64,000 nucleotides of DNA from Blastococcus sp. KM273128 (GTDB lineage Bacteria > Actinomycetota > Actinomycetes > Mycobacteriales > Geodermatophilaceae): positions 62,001 through 126,000 of the forward strand of contig NZ_SSXA01000002.1 in assembly GCF_021698975.1 (NCBI RefSeq). The letters run 5' to 3'. This document shows, piece after piece, positions 19,367 to 29,156 of this stretch (its first letter is position 1; each line of letters begins with the position of its first letter). A model generated the notes under the pieces. It worked only from the letters and a program-made list of their open reading frames with translations. It did no database searches and was not told the origin of the DNA. Both the position numbers and the translations under genes were made by a program.

Positions 19367-19735
19367 GTGATCCAGCAGGAGTCGCGGCTGCGGGTCGCCG
19401 ACAACACCGGTGCGAAGGAGATCCTCTGCATCCGGGTTCTCGGCGGCTCCGGGCGACGCTACGCGGGCATCGGCGACGTGATCGTCGGCACCGTGAAGGA
19501 CGCGCTGCCGGGCGCCGGCGTCAAGAAGGGCGACGTGGTCAAGGCCGTCGTCGTCCGCACGGTCAAGGAGCGGCGTCGTCCCGACGGCTCCTACATCCGC
19601 TTCGACGAGAACGCCGCGGTCATCATCCGTGACAGCGGCGACCCGCGCGGTACGCGCATCTTCGGCCCCGTCGGCCGGGAGCTCCGCGACAAGCGCTTCA
19701 TGCGGATCATCTCGCTCGCCCCGGAGGTGCTGTGA
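19367..19735 (+). CDS. rplN: 50S ribosomal protein L14
   Basis: L14, 122 residues, at the subunit interface. Conserved [18 protein letters not shown] start. GTG start with GGGGAG 8 nt upstream. First gene of the spc operon; its stop overlaps a possible GTG start of rplX. Confidence 0.98.
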   Translation: MIQQESRLRVADNTGAKEILCIRVLGGSGRRYAGIGDVIVGTVKDALPGAGVKKGDVVKAVVVRTVKERRRPDGSYIRFDENAAVIIRDSGDPRGTRIFGPVGRELRDKRFMRIISLAPEVL

Positions 19736-19737
19736 TC

Positions 19738-20085
19738 ATGGCTGCCGCCAGCAACGGCAAGACGCCGTCGATGAAGGTCAAGAAGGGCGACACCGTCCTG
19801 GTCCTGTCCGGCAAGGACAAGGGTGCCAAGGGGCGCGTCATCGCCGCCTACCCGAAGCTGCAGCGCGTGCTGGTCGAGGGTGTGGGTCGCGTGCGCAAGC
19901 ACACCCGCATCAGCTCCAACCAGCGTGGCGCCCAGCAGGGCGGGATCGTCACGCAGGAGGCGGCCATTCACGTGAGCAACGTGATGGTGGTCGACTCCGA
20001 GGAGAAGCCGACCCGGGTCGGATACCGCAAGGACGAGGAAGGCCGCAGCATCCGGGTCTCGCGGCGCACCGGTAAGGACCTCTGA
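19738..20085 (+). CDS. rplX: 50S ribosomal protein L24
   Basis: L24, 115 residues, an assembly initiator with a KOW motif ([20 protein letters not shown]). The ATG at 19738 is preferred (MAAASNGK), with GGAGGTG about 10 nt upstream. A GTG at 19732, overlapping the rplN stop, would add two residues. Confidence 0.95.
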   Translation: MAAASNGKTPSMKVKKGDTVLVLSGKDKGAKGRVIAAYPKLQRVLVEGVGRVRKHTRISSNQRGAQQGGIVTQEAAIHVSNVMVVDSEEKPTRVGYRKDEEGRSIRVSRRTGKDL

Positions 20086-20090
20086 ACCTC

Positions 20091-20675
20091 ATGAGCGCAC
20101 CCACCCGTGAGCTGCCCCGCATGCTCGCCCACTACCGCGAGACGATCGTCCCCGCCCTCCAGTCGGAGTTCGGCTACGAGAACGTCATGCAGATCCCGCG
20201 CCTGACGAAGATCGTCGTCAACATGGGCGTCGGCGAGGCCACCCGCGACGCCAAGCTGATGGACGGCGCGGTCCGCGACCTGACCGCCATCACCGGCCAG
20301 AAGCCGGCCGTCGTCCGTGCCCGCAAGTCGATCGCGCAGTTCAAGCTGCGCGAGGGCATGCCGATCGGCGCGAAGGTCACCCTCCGCGGCGACCGCATGT
20401 GGGAGTTCCTCGACCGCCTGCTGTCGCTGGCCCTGCCGCGAATCCGCGACTTCCGCGGGCTGAGCGCCAAGCAGTTCGACGGCAACGGCAACTACACCTT
20501 CGGTCTGACCGAGCAGTCGATGTTCCGCGAGATCGACGTCGACAAGATCGACCGTCCCCGCGGCATGGACATCACCCTGGTCACGACCGCGACCAACGAC
20601 GAGGAGGGTCGCGAGCTGCTCCGCCAGCTCGGTTTCCCCTTCGCCGGCCAGCCCGTCGTCACGACCGTCCGCTGA
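20091..20675 (+). CDS. rplE: 50S ribosomal protein L5
   Basis: L5, 194 residues, binds 5S rRNA and contacts P-site tRNA. Conserved [18 protein letters not shown] and the GLTEQSMF segment. It starts 5 nt after the rplX stop; the nearest purine-rich site (AAGGA) is rather far upstream. Confidence 0.97.
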   Translation: MSAPTRELPRMLAHYRETIVPALQSEFGYENVMQIPRLTKIVVNMGVGEATRDAKLMDGAVRDLTAITGQKPAVVRARKSIAQFKLREGMPIGAKVTLRGDRMWEFLDRLLSLALPRIRDFRGLSAKQFDGNGNYTFGLTEQSMFREIDVDKIDRPRGMDITLVTTATNDEEGRELLRQLGFPFAGQPVVTTVR

Positions 20676-20694
20676 GCCGGGCAGGAGAGAAGAG

Positions 20695-20880
20695 ATGGCC
20701 AAGAAGGCGCTGATCAACAAGGCGGCCCGCACCCCGAAGTTCAAGGTGCGCGGCTACACCCGCTGCCAGCGGTGCGGTCGCCCGCACTCGGTCTTCCGCA
20801 AGTTCGGCCTGTGCCGGATCTGCCTGCGGGAGATGGCTCACGCCGGGGAGCTTCCCGGCGTGCGCAAGTCCAGCTGGTGA
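20695..20880 (+). CDS. rpsN: 30S ribosomal protein S14, zinc type
   Basis: Type-Z S14, 61 residues, with a CxxC-x12-CxxC zinc site at C24, C27, C40 and C43. In actinobacteria a zinc-free paralogue usually replaces it under zinc limitation; none is in this window. Good AGGAGAG ribosome site. It is followed directly by hairpin element copy A. Confidence 0.97.
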   Translation: MAKKALINKAARTPKFKVRGYTRCQRCGRPHSVFRKFGLCRICLREMAHAGELPGVRKSSW

Positions 20881-20936
20881 AGGACCCCGTCCTCCCCACC
20901 CCTCGCAAGCTCGGGGTGGGGCCCGGGACGGGGCCT
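20881..20936 (+). repeat. Nested-hairpin element, copy A (after rpsN)
   Basis: Outer stem AGG(A)CCCCGTC at 20881-20891 pairs with 20927-20936. Inner stem CCCCACCCC (20894-20902) pairs with GGGGTGGGG (20913-20921) around the loop TCGCAAGCTC. The 3' tail differs from the GTTCCAGC tail seen in most copies. Confidence 0.7.
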
Positions 20937-21059
20937 GTCGCAGGCTGAGCACGCAGCACGACCTATCCACCAGGCACCACCGATCGCCGAGAGGCCCGGC
21001 GCCAAGTCCCCGAGACCCGGCGCACGAGGAACCGCGGCGAGAGAGGCACCACTCACGTC

Positions 21060-21470
21060 ATGACCATGACCGACCCGATCGCAGACATGCTGACGCGTCT
21101 GCGCAACGCCAACCAGGCGTACCACGACTCCGCGGTCATGCCGTCGTCGAAGCTGAAGACGCACATCGCCGAGATCCTCCAGCAGGAGGGCTACATCGCC
21201 GGCTGGCGCGTGGACGACGTCGACAAGGACGGCAACCCCTTCAAGCAGCTGGTGATCGACCTGAAGTACGGCCCCAACCGCGAGCGCAGCATCGCCGGGG
21301 TCCGCCGGGTCTCGAAGCCCGGTCTGCGGGTGTACGCGAAGTCCACCGCACTGCCCAAGGTCCTCGGCGGGCTCGGCGTGGCGATCATCTCGACCTCGAC
21401 CGGGCTGCTGACCGACAAGCAGGCGACCAAGAAGGGCGTGGGCGGGGAAGTCCTCGCCTACGTCTGGTAA
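21060..21470 (+). CDS. rpsH: 30S ribosomal protein S8
   Basis: S8, 136 residues, a central-domain 16S rRNA binder and, in the family, translational repressor of the spc operon. Conserved [13 protein letters not shown] start and [12 protein letters not shown]. The ATG at 21060 is used; a second in-frame ATG lies at 21066. It is separated from rpsN by 179 nt, an unusual break inside the spc operon. Confidence 0.96.
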   Translation: MTMTDPIADMLTRLRNANQAYHDSAVMPSSKLKTHIAEILQQEGYIAGWRVDDVDKDGNPFKQLVIDLKYGPNRERSIAGVRRVSKPGLRVYAKSTALPKVLGGLGVAIISTSTGLLTDKQATKKGVGGEVLAYVW

Positions 21471-21485
21471 GAGGAGCGAGCGAAG

Positions 21486-22025
21486 ATGTCACGGATCGGA
21501 CGACTCCCGATCGCCGTGCCCGGTGGTGTGGACGTCGCCATCGACGGTCAGACGGTCAGCGTGAAGGGACCCAAGGGCGAGCTCCGCCACACGGTCGCCA
21601 CGCCGATCACCGTCGAGCGCGACGAGGACGGCACGCTGCGGGTGCAGCGCCCCAACGACGAGCGGCAGAACCGCGCCCTGCACGGGCTCTCGCGGACTCT
21701 GATCGCCAACATGATCACCGGCGTCACCGAGGGCTACACCAAGACCCTCGAGATCGTCGGTGTCGGTTACCGCGTCCAGGCGCGCGGCTCGGACCTCGAG
21801 TTCGCCCTGGGCTTCAGCCACCCCGTGCCGGTGAAGGCCCCCGAGGGCATCACCTTCGCGGTCGAGTCCCCGACCCGCCTGCGGGTCAGCGGGATCGACA
21901 AGCAGCTGGTCGGTGAGGTGGCGGCCAAGATCCGCAAGATCCGCAAGCCCGACCCGTACAAGGGCAAGGGCGTGCGGTACCAGGGCGAGATCGTGAAGCG
22001 CAAGGTCGGGAAGACGGGTAAGTGA
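21486..22025 (+). CDS. rplF: 50S ribosomal protein L6
   Basis: L6, 179 residues, two L6 folds near the factor-binding site. Conserved [12 protein letters not shown] start and the C-terminal [14 protein letters not shown] motif. GAGGAG ribosome site; its stop overlaps the rplR start. Confidence 0.98.
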   Translation: MSRIGRLPIAVPGGVDVAIDGQTVSVKGPKGELRHTVATPITVERDEDGTLRVQRPNDERQNRALHGLSRTLIANMITGVTEGYTKTLEIVGVGYRVQARGSDLEFALGFSHPVPVKAPEGITFAVESPTRLRVSGIDKQLVGEVAAKIRKIRKPDPYKGKGVRYQGEIVKRKVGKTGK

Positions 22026-22447
22026 TGGCTCAGGCAACTGCTCCCACCAACGGGAAGACCGCCGGCGGCCGCAAGCCCGTCGGCACCGACATCAGCACGG
22101 CGCGCCGCACCTCGCGGCTGCGTCGTCACAACCGGCTGCGCAAGCGGGTCTCCGGCACGCCGGAGCGTCCGCGCCTGGTGGTCAAGCGCAGCTCCCGCCA
22201 CATCCACGTGCAGGTCGTCGACGACACCGTCGGCCGCACCGTGGTGAGCGCCTCCACCATGGACGCCGGCCTGCGCGGGGCCCAGGGCGACAAGTCGGCC
22301 CTGGCCCGTCAGGTCGGCGCCCTGGTCGCCGAGCGCGCGAAGGCCGCCGGGATCACGGCGGTCGTCTTCGACCGCGGTGGCAACCGCTACGCCGGGCGCA
22401 TCGCCGCGCTGGCCGACGGTGCCCGCGAGGGTGGGCTGGACTTCTGA
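22025..22447 (+). CDS. rplR: 50S ribosomal protein L18
   Basis: L18, 140 residues, binds 5S rRNA in the central protuberance. The folded part runs from about residue 25 ([16 protein letters not shown]) to the C-terminal [16 protein letters not shown]. The ATG overlaps the rplF TGA; a GTG three bases earlier (22022) is possible. Confidence 0.96.
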   Translation: MAQATAPTNGKTAGGRKPVGTDISTARRTSRLRRHNRLRKRVSGTPERPRLVVKRSSRHIHVQVVDDTVGRTVVSASTMDAGLRGAQGDKSALARQVGALVAERAKAAGITAVVFDRGGNRYAGRIAALADGAREGGLDF

Positions 22448-22496
22448 TGACCACCCACCCCACCAGCACGAGCGAGCAGATCGAGAGGGACGTCTG

Positions 22497-23111
22497 ATGC
22501 CAGGACCACAGCGACGCGGCGGCGGCGCCGGCGGCGGCAACGACCGCCGGGACCGCCGTGACGGCGGGCGGGGCCCCGGAGGCGCGCCCGCCGAGAAGAG
22601 CAACTACATCGAGCGCGTGGTGGCCATCAACCGCGTGTCCAAGGTCGTCAAGGGTGGTCGGCGCTTCAGCTTCACCGCCCTGGTGATCGTGGGCGACGGT
22701 GACGGCACCGTGGGCGTCGGCTACGGCAAGGCCAAGGAGGTGCCCGCGGCGATCGCCAAGGGTGTCGAGGAGGCCAAGAAGCACTTCTACAAGGTGCCGC
22801 GCATCGCCAGCACCATCCCGCACCCGGTGCAGGGTGAGGCGGCCGCCGGCGTCGTGCTGCTCAAGCCGGCCAGCCCCGGTACCGGTGTCATCGCCGGTGG
22901 CCCGGTGCGCGCCGTGCTCGAGTGCGCCGGGATCCACGACGTGCTCTCCAAGAGCCTCGGTTCGTCGAACCCGATCAACATCGTGCACGCCACGATGCAG
23001 GCGCTGAAGGACCTCGTCCGCCCTGAGGAGATCGCGGCCCGCCGCGGCCTGCCCCTCGAGGACGTCGCCCCGGCCGCCATGCTCCGTGCCCGTGCGGGTC
23101 AGGGGGTCTGA
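22497..23111 (+). CDS. rpsE: 30S ribosomal protein S5
   Basis: S5, 204 residues, decoding fidelity and mRNA helicase activity. A Gly/Arg-rich N-terminal extension (about 1-35) precedes the conserved [16 protein letters not shown] segment. The ATG at 22497 has GAGAGGGA 8 nt upstream; the frame stays open upstream inside rplR but that part is not conserved. Confidence 0.97.
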   Translation: MPGPQRRGGGAGGGNDRRDRRDGGRGPGGAPAEKSNYIERVVAINRVSKVVKGGRRFSFTALVIVGDGDGTVGVGYGKAKEVPAAIAKGVEEAKKHFYKVPRIASTIPHPVQGEAAAGVVLLKPASPGTGVIAGGPVRAVLECAGIHDVLSKSLGSSNPINIVHATMQALKDLVRPEEIAARRGLPLEDVAPAAMLRARAGQGV

Positions 23112-23112
23112 G

Positions 23113-23292
23113 ATGGCGCAGCTGAAGGTCACCCAGATCAAGTCCGCGATCGGCACCAAGCCCAACCAGCGCCAGACGCTGCGCTCGCTGGGCCTGAAGA
23201 AGATCAACGACTCGGTCGTCCAGGAGGACCGTCCCGAGATCCGCGGGATGGTCGCCACGGTGCCGCACCTGGTCACCGTCGAAGAGGTCTGA
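23113..23292 (+). CDS. rpmD: 50S ribosomal protein L30
   Basis: L30, 59 residues, the usual bacterial size. Conserved [16 protein letters not shown] and [12 protein letters not shown]. The ATG at 23113 lies one base after the rpsE stop. An upstream GTG inside rpsE would add non-homologous residues and is rejected. Confidence 0.96.
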   Translation: MAQLKVTQIKSAIGTKPNQRQTLRSLGLKKINDSVVQEDRPEIRGMVATVPHLVTVEEV

Positions 23293-23305
23293 GGAAAGAC
23301 TCGCT

Positions 23306-23749
23306 ATGACTCTGAAGGTCCACCACCTGCGGCCGGCCCCCGGCGCCCACACCAAGAAGACCCGCGTGGGTCGCGGTGAGGGCTCCAAGGGCAAGACGGC
23401 CGGGCGCGGTACCAAGGGCACCGGCGCGCGGGGCACCGTCTCCGCGCGGTTCGAGGGTGGGCAGACGCCGCTGAACATGCGGCTGCCCAAGCTCTCGGGC
23501 TTCAAGAACAACAACAAGGTCGTCTTCCAGGTCGTCAACCTCGACCGGATCGCGGCGCTCTTCCCGCAGGGCGGGTCGATCAACCCCGACTCGCTGGCCG
23601 AAGCCGGCGCGGTGCGCCGCGGCCAGCCCGTCAAGGTGCTCGGCACCGGCGACCTCGGCGGCATCGAGGTGCACGTCCACGCCCACGCGTTCTCGGGCTC
23701 GGCGGCCGACAAGATCGCCGCTGCCGGGGGCAGCACCACCCGCATCTAG
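23306..23749 (+). CDS. rplO: 50S ribosomal protein L15
   Basis: L15, 147 residues, a late-assembly 50S protein. Conserved [20 protein letters not shown] start and [23 protein letters not shown] ribosome site. It is followed at once by hairpin element B and a separate terminator before secY. Confidence 0.97.
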   Translation: MTLKVHHLRPAPGAHTKKTRVGRGEGSKGKTAGRGTKGTGARGTVSARFEGGQTPLNMRLPKLSGFKNNNKVVFQVVNLDRIAALFPQGGSINPDSLAEAGAVRRGQPVKVLGTGDLGGIEVHVHAHAFSGSAADKIAAAGGSTTRI

Positions 23750-23750
23750 A

Positions 23751-23812
23751 AGGACCACCCTTCCCCCCACGCCTCGCACGCTCGGCGCGGGCCCCTGAAG
23801 GGTGGCCGTTCT
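23751..23812 (+). repeat. Nested-hairpin element, copy B (after rplO)
   Basis: Outer stem CCACCCTTC pairs with GAAGGGTGG (23797-23805). The inner hairpin CCCACGCC/GGCGCGGG has one mismatch around CTCGCACGCTCG. The tail reads CCGTTCTATC, a diverged form of CCGTTCCAGC. Confidence 0.7.
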
Positions 23813-23820
23813 ATCGCATT

Positions 23821-23851
23821 CGGTCCGGCGGCCCGCTAGGCCGCCGGACCG
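23821..23851 (+). terminator. Terminator between rplO and secY
   Basis: Perfect 13-bp stem (23821-23833 with 23839-23851), 5-nt loop, then ATTGCTAATCT. The TAATCT at 23857-23862 could also be a -10 box for a separate secY promoter, but no -35 is visible. Confidence 0.65.
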
Positions 23852-23887
23852 ATTGCTAATCTCGACCGACCGACAAGGGGAGGGCTC

Positions 23888-25198
23888 GTGCTGCAGGCGT
23901 TCGCCGCGGCGTTCCGGACGCCAGATCTTCGGCGCAAGCTGCTGTTCTCCCTGGCGATCATCGCCGTGTACCGGCTGGGTGCCGCGGTCCCCGGACCGGG
24001 GGTCTCGGTCGAGGCGATCAACAGCTGCCTCGAGCAGGCCCAGGCATCCGACCAGCGCGACCTCTACTCGCTGGTCAACCTGTTCTCCGGTGGGGCGCTG
24101 CTGCGGCTCTCGGTGTTCGCGCTCGGGATCATGCCGTACATCACGGCGAGCATCATCGTGCAGCTGCTGGTGGTGGTGATCCCGCGCTTCGAGCAGCTGA
24201 AGAAGGAAGGGCAGTCGGGTCAGGCCAAGCTGACCCAGTACACCCGCTACCTCACCATCGCGCTGGCCGTGCTCCAGAGCACCGGCATCATCGCGCTGGC
24301 CCGCAGCGGGCAGCTCTTCCCGAACTGCTCCGAGCAGATCATCCCGTCGGAGTCCATCTGGACGACCGTGGTCCTGGTGATCGCGCTGACGGCCGGCACC
24401 GCGCTGATCATGTGGCTCGGCGAGCTGCTCACCGAGAAGGGCATCGGCAACGGCATGTCCGTGCTGATCTTCACCTCGATCGCCGCGCGCATCCCGGCCG
24501 AGGGCGGCTCGATCCTGCAGACCCGCGGCGGCATCGTCTTCGCCGTCGTCTGCGCCTTCGCCGTCGTCATCATCGGCACGGTCGTGTACGTCGAGCAGGC
24601 GCAGCGGCGCATCCCGGTGCAGTACGCGAAGCGGATGGTCGGCCGGCGCATGTACGGGGGGACGTCCACCTACCTGCCGCTCAAGGTCAACCAGGCCGGC
24701 GTCATCCCGGTGATCTTCGCGTCGTCGCTGCTGTACCTGCCGCAGCTCGTCGTCCAGCTGCAGGGCACCGAGACCGGTGGCGTCCGCCAGTTCTTCGAGA
24801 CGTACATCATCGACCAGAGCAGCCCGGTCCACATCGCGGTCTTCTTCGGCCTGATCGTCTTCTTCACGTACTTCTACGTGTCGATCACGTTCAACCCGGA
24901 GGAGCGGGCCGACGACATGAAGCGCTACGGCGGGTTCATCCCGGGCATCCGCCCCGGTCGGCCGACGGCGGAGTACCTCCAGTACGTGCTGTCCCGGATC
25001 ACGCTGCCGGGGTCGATCTACCTGGGCGTGGTCGCCGTCCTGCCGAACTTCTTCCTGGCCATCACGCAGGAGGGGCAGAACCAGAACTTCCCGTTCGGCG
25101 GCGTGGCCGTCCTGATCATGGTCGGAGTGGGGTTGGAGACGGTGAAGCAGATCGAGACGCAACTCAACCAGCGCAACTACGAAGGGTTCCTGAAGTAG
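23888..25198 (+). CDS. secY: Preprotein translocase subunit SecY
   Basis: Channel subunit of the SecYEG translocon in the cytoplasmic membrane; 436 residues with about ten transmembrane segments. The SecY signature [21 protein letters not shown] is near residues 75-95, and the C5 loop arginines lie in [18 protein letters not shown] start after AGGGGAGGG. Its TAG shares a G with the GTG start of adk. Confidence 0.97.
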   Translation: MLQAFAAAFRTPDLRRKLLFSLAIIAVYRLGAAVPGPGVSVEAINSCLEQAQASDQRDLYSLVNLFSGGALLRLSVFALGIMPYITASIIVQLLVVVIPRFEQLKKEGQSGQAKLTQYTRYLTIALAVLQSTGIIALARSGQLFPNCSEQIIPSESIWTTVVLVIALTAGTALIMWLGELLTEKGIGNGMSVLIFTSIAARIPAEGGSILQTRGGIVFAVVCAFAVVIIGTVVYVEQAQRRIPVQYAKRMVGRRMYGGTSTYLPLKVNQAGVIPVIFASSLLYLPQLVVQLQGTETGGVRQFFETYIIDQSSPVHIAVFFGLIVFFTYFYVSITFNPEERADDMKRYGGFIPGIRPGRPTAEYLQYVLSRITLPGSIYLGVVAVLPNFFLAITQEGQNQNFPFGGVAVLIMVGVGLETVKQIETQLNQRNYEGFLK

Positions 25199-25812
25199 TG
25201 CGCGTCGTCCTCCTGGGGCCGCCCGGAGCGGGCAAGGGCACCCAGGCGCAGATCATCGCCGGCAAGCTCGGTGTCCCCGCCATCTCGACGGGCGACATCT
25301 TCCGGGCCAACGTGAGCGGGCAGACCGAGCTCGGCCGCAAGGCCAAGGTCTTCATGGACGCCGGTGACCTCGTCCCCGACGAGATCACCGTCGCCATGGT
25401 CAAGGACCGGCTGGCCGAGGCCGACGCCGTCGGCGGCTTCCTGCTCGATGGCTTCCCGCGGACCATCGCCCAGGCCGAGCAGCTGCGCGAATCGCTGCAG
25501 GAGCTCGGGCACGGGCTGGACCGGGTGCTCGAGCTGGTCGTCGACGAGGAGGAGCTGGTCCGCCGGCTCTCCGGCCGGCGCATGCTCGTCGACGGCCAGA
25601 TGGTGCAGCGCGACGACGACAAGCCCGAGACCGTCCGGCACCGGCTGGAGGTGTACCGGGAACAGACCGCACCGCTGTCCGGCTTCTACGAGGGCGAAGG
25701 GCTGCTCGCGCGCATCGACGCGATCGGCTCCGTCGAGGAGGTCACCTCCCGCGCACTGCGCGCGCTCGGTGCCGACGGCGACGGCGAGGCCGGTCAGCCG
25801 GCTGCCGTCTGA
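25198..25812 (+). CDS. adk: Adenylate kinase
   Basis: Makes ADP from ATP and AMP; 204 residues. P-loop GPPGAGKGT at 7-15, AMP-site [10 protein letters not shown], and a short LID ([19 protein letters not shown]) without zinc cysteines. Mycobacterial Adk also has a short LID. The GTG overlaps the secY stop by one base, a clear coupled start. Confidence 0.95.
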   Translation: MRVVLLGPPGAGKGTQAQIIAGKLGVPAISTGDIFRANVSGQTELGRKAKVFMDAGDLVPDEITVAMVKDRLAEADAVGGFLLDGFPRTIAQAEQLRESLQELGHGLDRVLELVVDEEELVRRLSGRRMLVDGQMVQRDDDKPETVRHRLEVYREQTAPLSGFYEGEGLLARIDAIGSVEEVTSRALRALGADGDGEAGQPAAV

Positions 25813-25903
25813 CCCGGCGGTCGGGCGCGGTGGAGAAGCGGCGCAGCGGATGACGGCAGGGCTCCTCGGCCGTCTTCCGTTGCTCGCGAAGTGGAGTGGA
25901 CGC

Positions 25904-26707
25904 ATGATCCAGATCAAGACGCCGCACGAGATCGAGCTGATGCGCGGGGCCGGCCTCGTCGTCGCCGGGGCCATCGCCGCCGTCCGCGCGGCCGTCCGGC
26001 CGGGTGTGACGACCGGTGAGCTCGACGCCATCGCCGAGGACCACATCCGCAGCGCCGGCGCCGTGCCCTCGTTCCTCGGCTACCACGGGTTCACCGGCAG
26101 CATCTGCGCGTCGATCAACGACGAGATCGTGCACGGCATCCCGCGGAAGGACCGGACCCTCGCGGCCGGCGACAACATCTCCGTGGACTGCGGCGCCATC
26201 CTCCACGGCTGGCACGGTGATTCCGCCGTGACGATGACCGTGGGGGAGCCCTCGGCGGAGGACGCGGCGCTCATGGCCGTCACCGAGCGGTCCATGTGGG
26301 CAGGTCTCGCACGGGCGGTGGCCGGTGGCCGGCTCACCGACATCAGCTCCGCGGTCGAGCAGGAGATCCGCCGGGAGCAGCACCCCTACGGCATCGTGGA
26401 CAACTACGGCGGGCACGGCATCGGCACCGAGATGCACCAGGACCCGCACGTGCTGAACTACGGGCGGCCGGGTCGCGGGCCCAAGCTCGTCCCCGGGCTG
26501 GCGCTGGCGATCGAGCCCATGGTGACGGTGGGGGACCCGGCGACGGTGGAGCTCGAGGACGGGTGGACCGTCGTCACCAAGGACGGGTCGCGCGCCGCGC
26601 ACTTCGAGCACACGGTCGCGATCACGCCCGAGGGTCCGTGGGTCCTCACCGCCGAGGACGGCGGCGTCGCCGGCCTCGCCCCCTTCGGGATCACCCCTCG
26701 CACCTGA
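25904..26707 (+). CDS. map: Methionine aminopeptidase, type I
   Basis: Removes the initiator Met from nascent proteins; 267 residues. Metal ligands are seen in VDCGAILHGWHGDS (two Asp), GHGIG (His), AIEPM (Glu) and FEHTVAIT (Glu). The ATG at 25904 is preceded by GGAG; an upstream in-frame ATG at 25850 would add an unconserved 18-residue leader. Follows adk by 91 nt. Confidence 0.95.
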   Translation: MIQIKTPHEIELMRGAGLVVAGAIAAVRAAVRPGVTTGELDAIAEDHIRSAGAVPSFLGYHGFTGSICASINDEIVHGIPRKDRTLAAGDNISVDCGAILHGWHGDSAVTMTVGEPSAEDAALMAVTERSMWAGLARAVAGGRLTDISSAVEQEIRREQHPYGIVDNYGGHGIGTEMHQDPHVLNYGRPGRGPKLVPGLALAIEPMVTVGDPATVELEDGWTVVTKDGSRAAHFEHTVAITPEGPWVLTAEDGGVAGLAPFGITPRT

Positions 26708-26710
26708 GAA

Positions 26711-26775
26711 AGGACCCCGTCGCTCCCCACCGTTCGCACGCTCACGGTGGGTCCCTGCGACGGGGCCGTTCCAGC
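26711..26775 (+). repeat. Nested-hairpin element, copy C (after map)
   Basis: Outer stem CCCCGTCG pairs with CGACGGGG (26758-26765). Inner stem CCCACCGT (26726-26733) pairs perfectly with ACGGTGGG (26744-26751) around TCGCACGCTC. Ends with CCGTTCCAGC. Confidence 0.75.
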
Positions 26776-26812
26776 GCGGTGCGGGGGTGCGGGTCGTCAC
26801 CCCAGGGGCGGG

Positions 26813-26842
26813 TTGGTGACTCGTGGGGCAGCGGGGTACGAT
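26813..26842 (+). promoter_or_regulatory. infA promoter
   Basis: TTGGTG (26813-26818), 18-nt spacer, TACGAT (26837-26842). The predicted start near 26849 would place a palindromic GGCGCTAGCGCC at the very 5' end of a leader of about 165 nt. Confidence 0.65.
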
Positions 26843-27013
26843 CCTCTGTGGCGCTAGCGCCGTTCCGCCGTCGTGCTGTGGCCGCATGACCCGGAGCGCC
26901 CTCTGCGAGAGCGCCTGCACCACCCGATCTGCAATCTCCGAGCGCGTCCAGCCGGGTCCCGGCGCGGGCGCACGAGGAACCAGTACCACCGAGTCAAGGA
27001 GCGCGTGCACGGC

Positions 27014-27235
27014 ATGGCGAAGAAGGACGGGGCCATCGAGGTCGAGGGTCGCGTCGTCGAGCCGCTGCCCAACGCGATGTTCCGGGTCGAGCTGCAGAAC
27101 GGGCACCGGGTGCTCGCCCACATCAGCGGCAAGATGCGGCAGCACTACATCCGCATCCTGCCCGAGGACCGCGTGGTCGTGGAGCTCTCGCCCTACGACC
27201 TGACGCGCGGTCGCATCGTCTACCGCTACAAGTGA
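27014..27235 (+). CDS. infA: Translation initiation factor IF-1
   Basis: IF-1, 73 residues, an S1/OB-fold protein that blocks the ribosomal A site during initiation. Sequence [20 protein letters not shown] is characteristic. The ATG at 27014 is fixed by family length; the frame is open upstream in the leader. First gene of the infA-rpmJ-rpsM-rpsK-rpsD unit. Confidence 0.97.
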   Translation: MAKKDGAIEVEGRVVEPLPNAMFRVELQNGHRVLAHISGKMRQHYIRILPEDRVVVELSPYDLTRGRIVYRYK

Positions 27236-27302
27236 CCGTCGCGGACCCGCACGAGGTGCGGGGTCCCGGCACATCGATTTCGAGGAATGAGGGGCGGCAC
27301 CG

Positions 27303-27416
27303 GTGAAGGTCCAGCCGTCGGTGAAGAAGATCTGCGACAAGTGCAAGGTGATCCGCCGGCACGGCCGGGTCATGGTCATCTGCGACAACGCCCGGCACAA
27401 GCAGCGCCAGGGCTGA
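27303..27416 (+). CDS. rpmJ: 50S ribosomal protein L36, zinc type
   Basis: L36, 37 residues, reading [19 protein letters not shown] at the N-terminus. GTG start after GAGGGG. C11, C14, C27 and H32 form the zinc-ribbon site, so this is the C+ form. It lies between infA and rpsM, as in most actinobacteria. Confidence 0.96.
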   Translation: MKVQPSVKKICDKCKVIRRHGRVMVICDNARHKQRQG

Positions 27417-27430
27417 GGGAGTACCCGAAC

Positions 27431-27811
27431 ATGGCACGACTGGCTGGCGTCGACCTGCCCCGCGAGAAGCGGATGGAGATCGCGCTCACCTACATCTATG
27501 GCATCGGCAAGCACCACGCCCAGGAGACCCTGGCCGCGACGGGGGTCGACCCCGACCTGCGCGCCAAGGACCTCAGCGACGAGGACCTGCTGAAGCTGCG
27601 CGACTACATCGACGAGCACTTCCGCGTCGAGGGTGACCTCCGCCGCGAGGTGGCCGCCGACATCCGCCGGAAGGTGGAGATCGGTTGCTACCAGGGCCTG
27701 CGGCACCGCCGTGGCCTGCCGGTGCACGGTCAGCGCACCCGCACCAACGCGCGCTCGAGCAAGGGCCCGCGCAAGACCATCGCCGGCAAGAAGAAGGCCG
27801 GCAAGAAGTAA
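27431..27811 (+). CDS. rpsM: 30S ribosomal protein S13
   Basis: S13, 126 residues, forms intersubunit bridges and contacts P-site tRNA. Conserved [14 protein letters not shown] start, [22 protein letters not shown] segment and a Lys-rich tail. ATG at 27431 with GAGGGAG upstream. Confidence 0.97.
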   Translation: MARLAGVDLPREKRMEIALTYIYGIGKHHAQETLAATGVDPDLRAKDLSDEDLLKLRDYIDEHFRVEGDLRREVAADIRRKVEIGCYQGLRHRRGLPVHGQRTRTNARSSKGPRKTIAGKKKAGKK

Positions 27812-27909
27812 GCCGCGAGAGCGCGTCGTCGCAGAGCCCGTGAGGGGGGAGCGACGAGGCGCCCGCGTGCTGCCTCTCTAGGCCACGAAGAGAAGGAACC
27901 GACAGACTC

Positions 27910-28317
27910 ATGCCTCCCAGGGCTCGCGCCGCGGCCGGTGCCAAGAAGGTCCGCCGCAAGGAGAAGAAGAACGTCGCTCACGGTGCCGCGCACATCAAGA
28001 GCACGTTCAACAACACGATCGTGTCGATCACGGACCCGACCGGGAACGTGATCAGCTGGGCCTCCGCCGGCCACGTCGGCTTCAAGGGCTCGCGCAAGTC
28101 GACGCCGTTCGCCGCGCAGATGGCCGCCGAGAACGCGGCCCGCAAGGCGCAGGAGCACGGCATGCGCAAGGTCGACGTCTTCGTGAAGGGTCCCGGCTCC
28201 GGCCGCGAGACCGCTATCCGCTCGCTGCAGGCCACCGGCCTCGAGGTCGGGCAGATCCAGGACGTCACCCCGCAGCCGCACAACGGCTGCCGCCCCAAGA
28301 AGCGCCGCCGGGTCTGA
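27910..28317 (+). CDS. rpsK: 30S ribosomal protein S11
   Basis: S11, 135 residues, on the 30S platform. Conserved [15 protein letters not shown] and the C-terminal [22 protein letters not shown] ribosome site; 98 nt after rpsM. Confidence 0.98.
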   Translation: MPPRARAAAGAKKVRRKEKKNVAHGAAHIKSTFNNTIVSITDPTGNVISWASAGHVGFKGSRKSTPFAAQMAAENAARKAQEHGMRKVDVFVKGPGSGRETAIRSLQATGLEVGQIQDVTPQPHNGCRPKKRRRV

Positions 28318-28352
28318 CCGGCCACCGACGAGATCGAACGAGGTAGATAGAC

Positions 28353-28979
28353 GTGGCCCGTTACACCGGAGCCGACTGCCGCCTGTGCCGGCGCGAGAAG
28401 ATGAAGCTGTTCCTCAAGGGCAGCAAGTGCGAGTCCGCCAAGTGCCCGATCGAGATCCGGCCGTACCCGCCGGGCGAGCACGGCCGTGGCCGCAGCAAGG
28501 ACAGCGAGTACCTGCTCCAGCTGCGTGAGAAGCAGAAGGCCCGCCGCATCTACGGCGTGCTGGAGAAGCAGTTCCGCGGCTACTACGAAGAGGCCAACCG
28601 CAAGACCGGCAAGACCGGTGAGGTCCTGCTGCAGATCCTCGAGTCGCGGCTGGACAACGTGGTCTACCGGGCCGGCTTCGCCGAGTCCCGCGACATGGCC
28701 CGCCAGCTGGTGCGCCACGGCCACATCCGGGTGAACGGCCGCAAGGTCGACATCCCGTCCTACCGGGTCAGCGAGAACGACATTATCGAGGTCGCCGAGA
28801 AGTCGCGCACCATGATGCCGTTCGAGGTCGCCCAGGCCCGTGCCGGTGAGCGCCCCGTGCCGCCGTGGCTGGAGGTCATCAGCAGCCAGCTGCGCGTGCT
28901 CGTGCACGGCATCCCGGCCCGCCAGGTGATCGACACCCCGGTCCAGGAGCAGCTGATCGTGGAGCTCTACTCCAAGTAG
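28353..28979 (+). CDS. rpsD: 30S ribosomal protein S4, zinc type
   Basis: S4, 208 residues, a primary 16S rRNA binder. The N-terminus carries cysteines at 9, 12, 26 and 31, a C+ zinc site like that of S14 and L36 here. The S4 RNA-binding domain ([26 protein letters not shown]) is intact. GTG start after GAGGT. Confidence 0.97.
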   Translation: MARYTGADCRLCRREKMKLFLKGSKCESAKCPIEIRPYPPGEHGRGRSKDSEYLLQLREKQKARRIYGVLEKQFRGYYEEANRKTGKTGEVLLQILESRLDNVVYRAGFAESRDMARQLVRHGHIRVNGRKVDIPSYRVSENDIIEVAEKSRTMMPFEVAQARAGERPVPPWLEVISSQLRVLVHGIPARQVIDTPVQEQLIVELYSK

Positions 28980-28983
28980 CGGA

Positions 28984-29049
28984 AGGACCCCCTCGCCCCC
29001 CGACCCTCGCTCCGCTCGGGCCGGGACCCTGCGAGGGGGCCGTTCCAGC
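28984..29049 (+). repeat. Nested-hairpin element, copy D (after rpsD)
   Basis: Outer stem CCCCCTCGC pairs with GCGAGGGGG (29031-29039). The inner stem has one mismatch around CTCGCTCCGCTCG. Ends with CCGTTCCAGC. Starts 4 nt after the rpsD stop. Confidence 0.75.
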
Positions 29050-29070
29050 ACGTCACCTGCACGACGGCGG

Positions 29071-29097
29071 GGCGGGCGGACAGATGTCCGCCCCGCC
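29071..29097 (+). other. Hairpin upstream of rpoA
   Basis: Nine-bp stem ending GCGGACA-GA-TGTCCGC, extended by three pairs past a one-base bulge. It lies 60 nt before rpoA. Together with copy D it makes the rpsD-rpoA gap strongly structured. Confidence 0.5.
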
Positions 29098-29156
29098 GGC
29101 ACCACCCCCTCACGGCGTCATATGGCGGGTGCCGGAGGACCTGAAGGAGAAACGCA

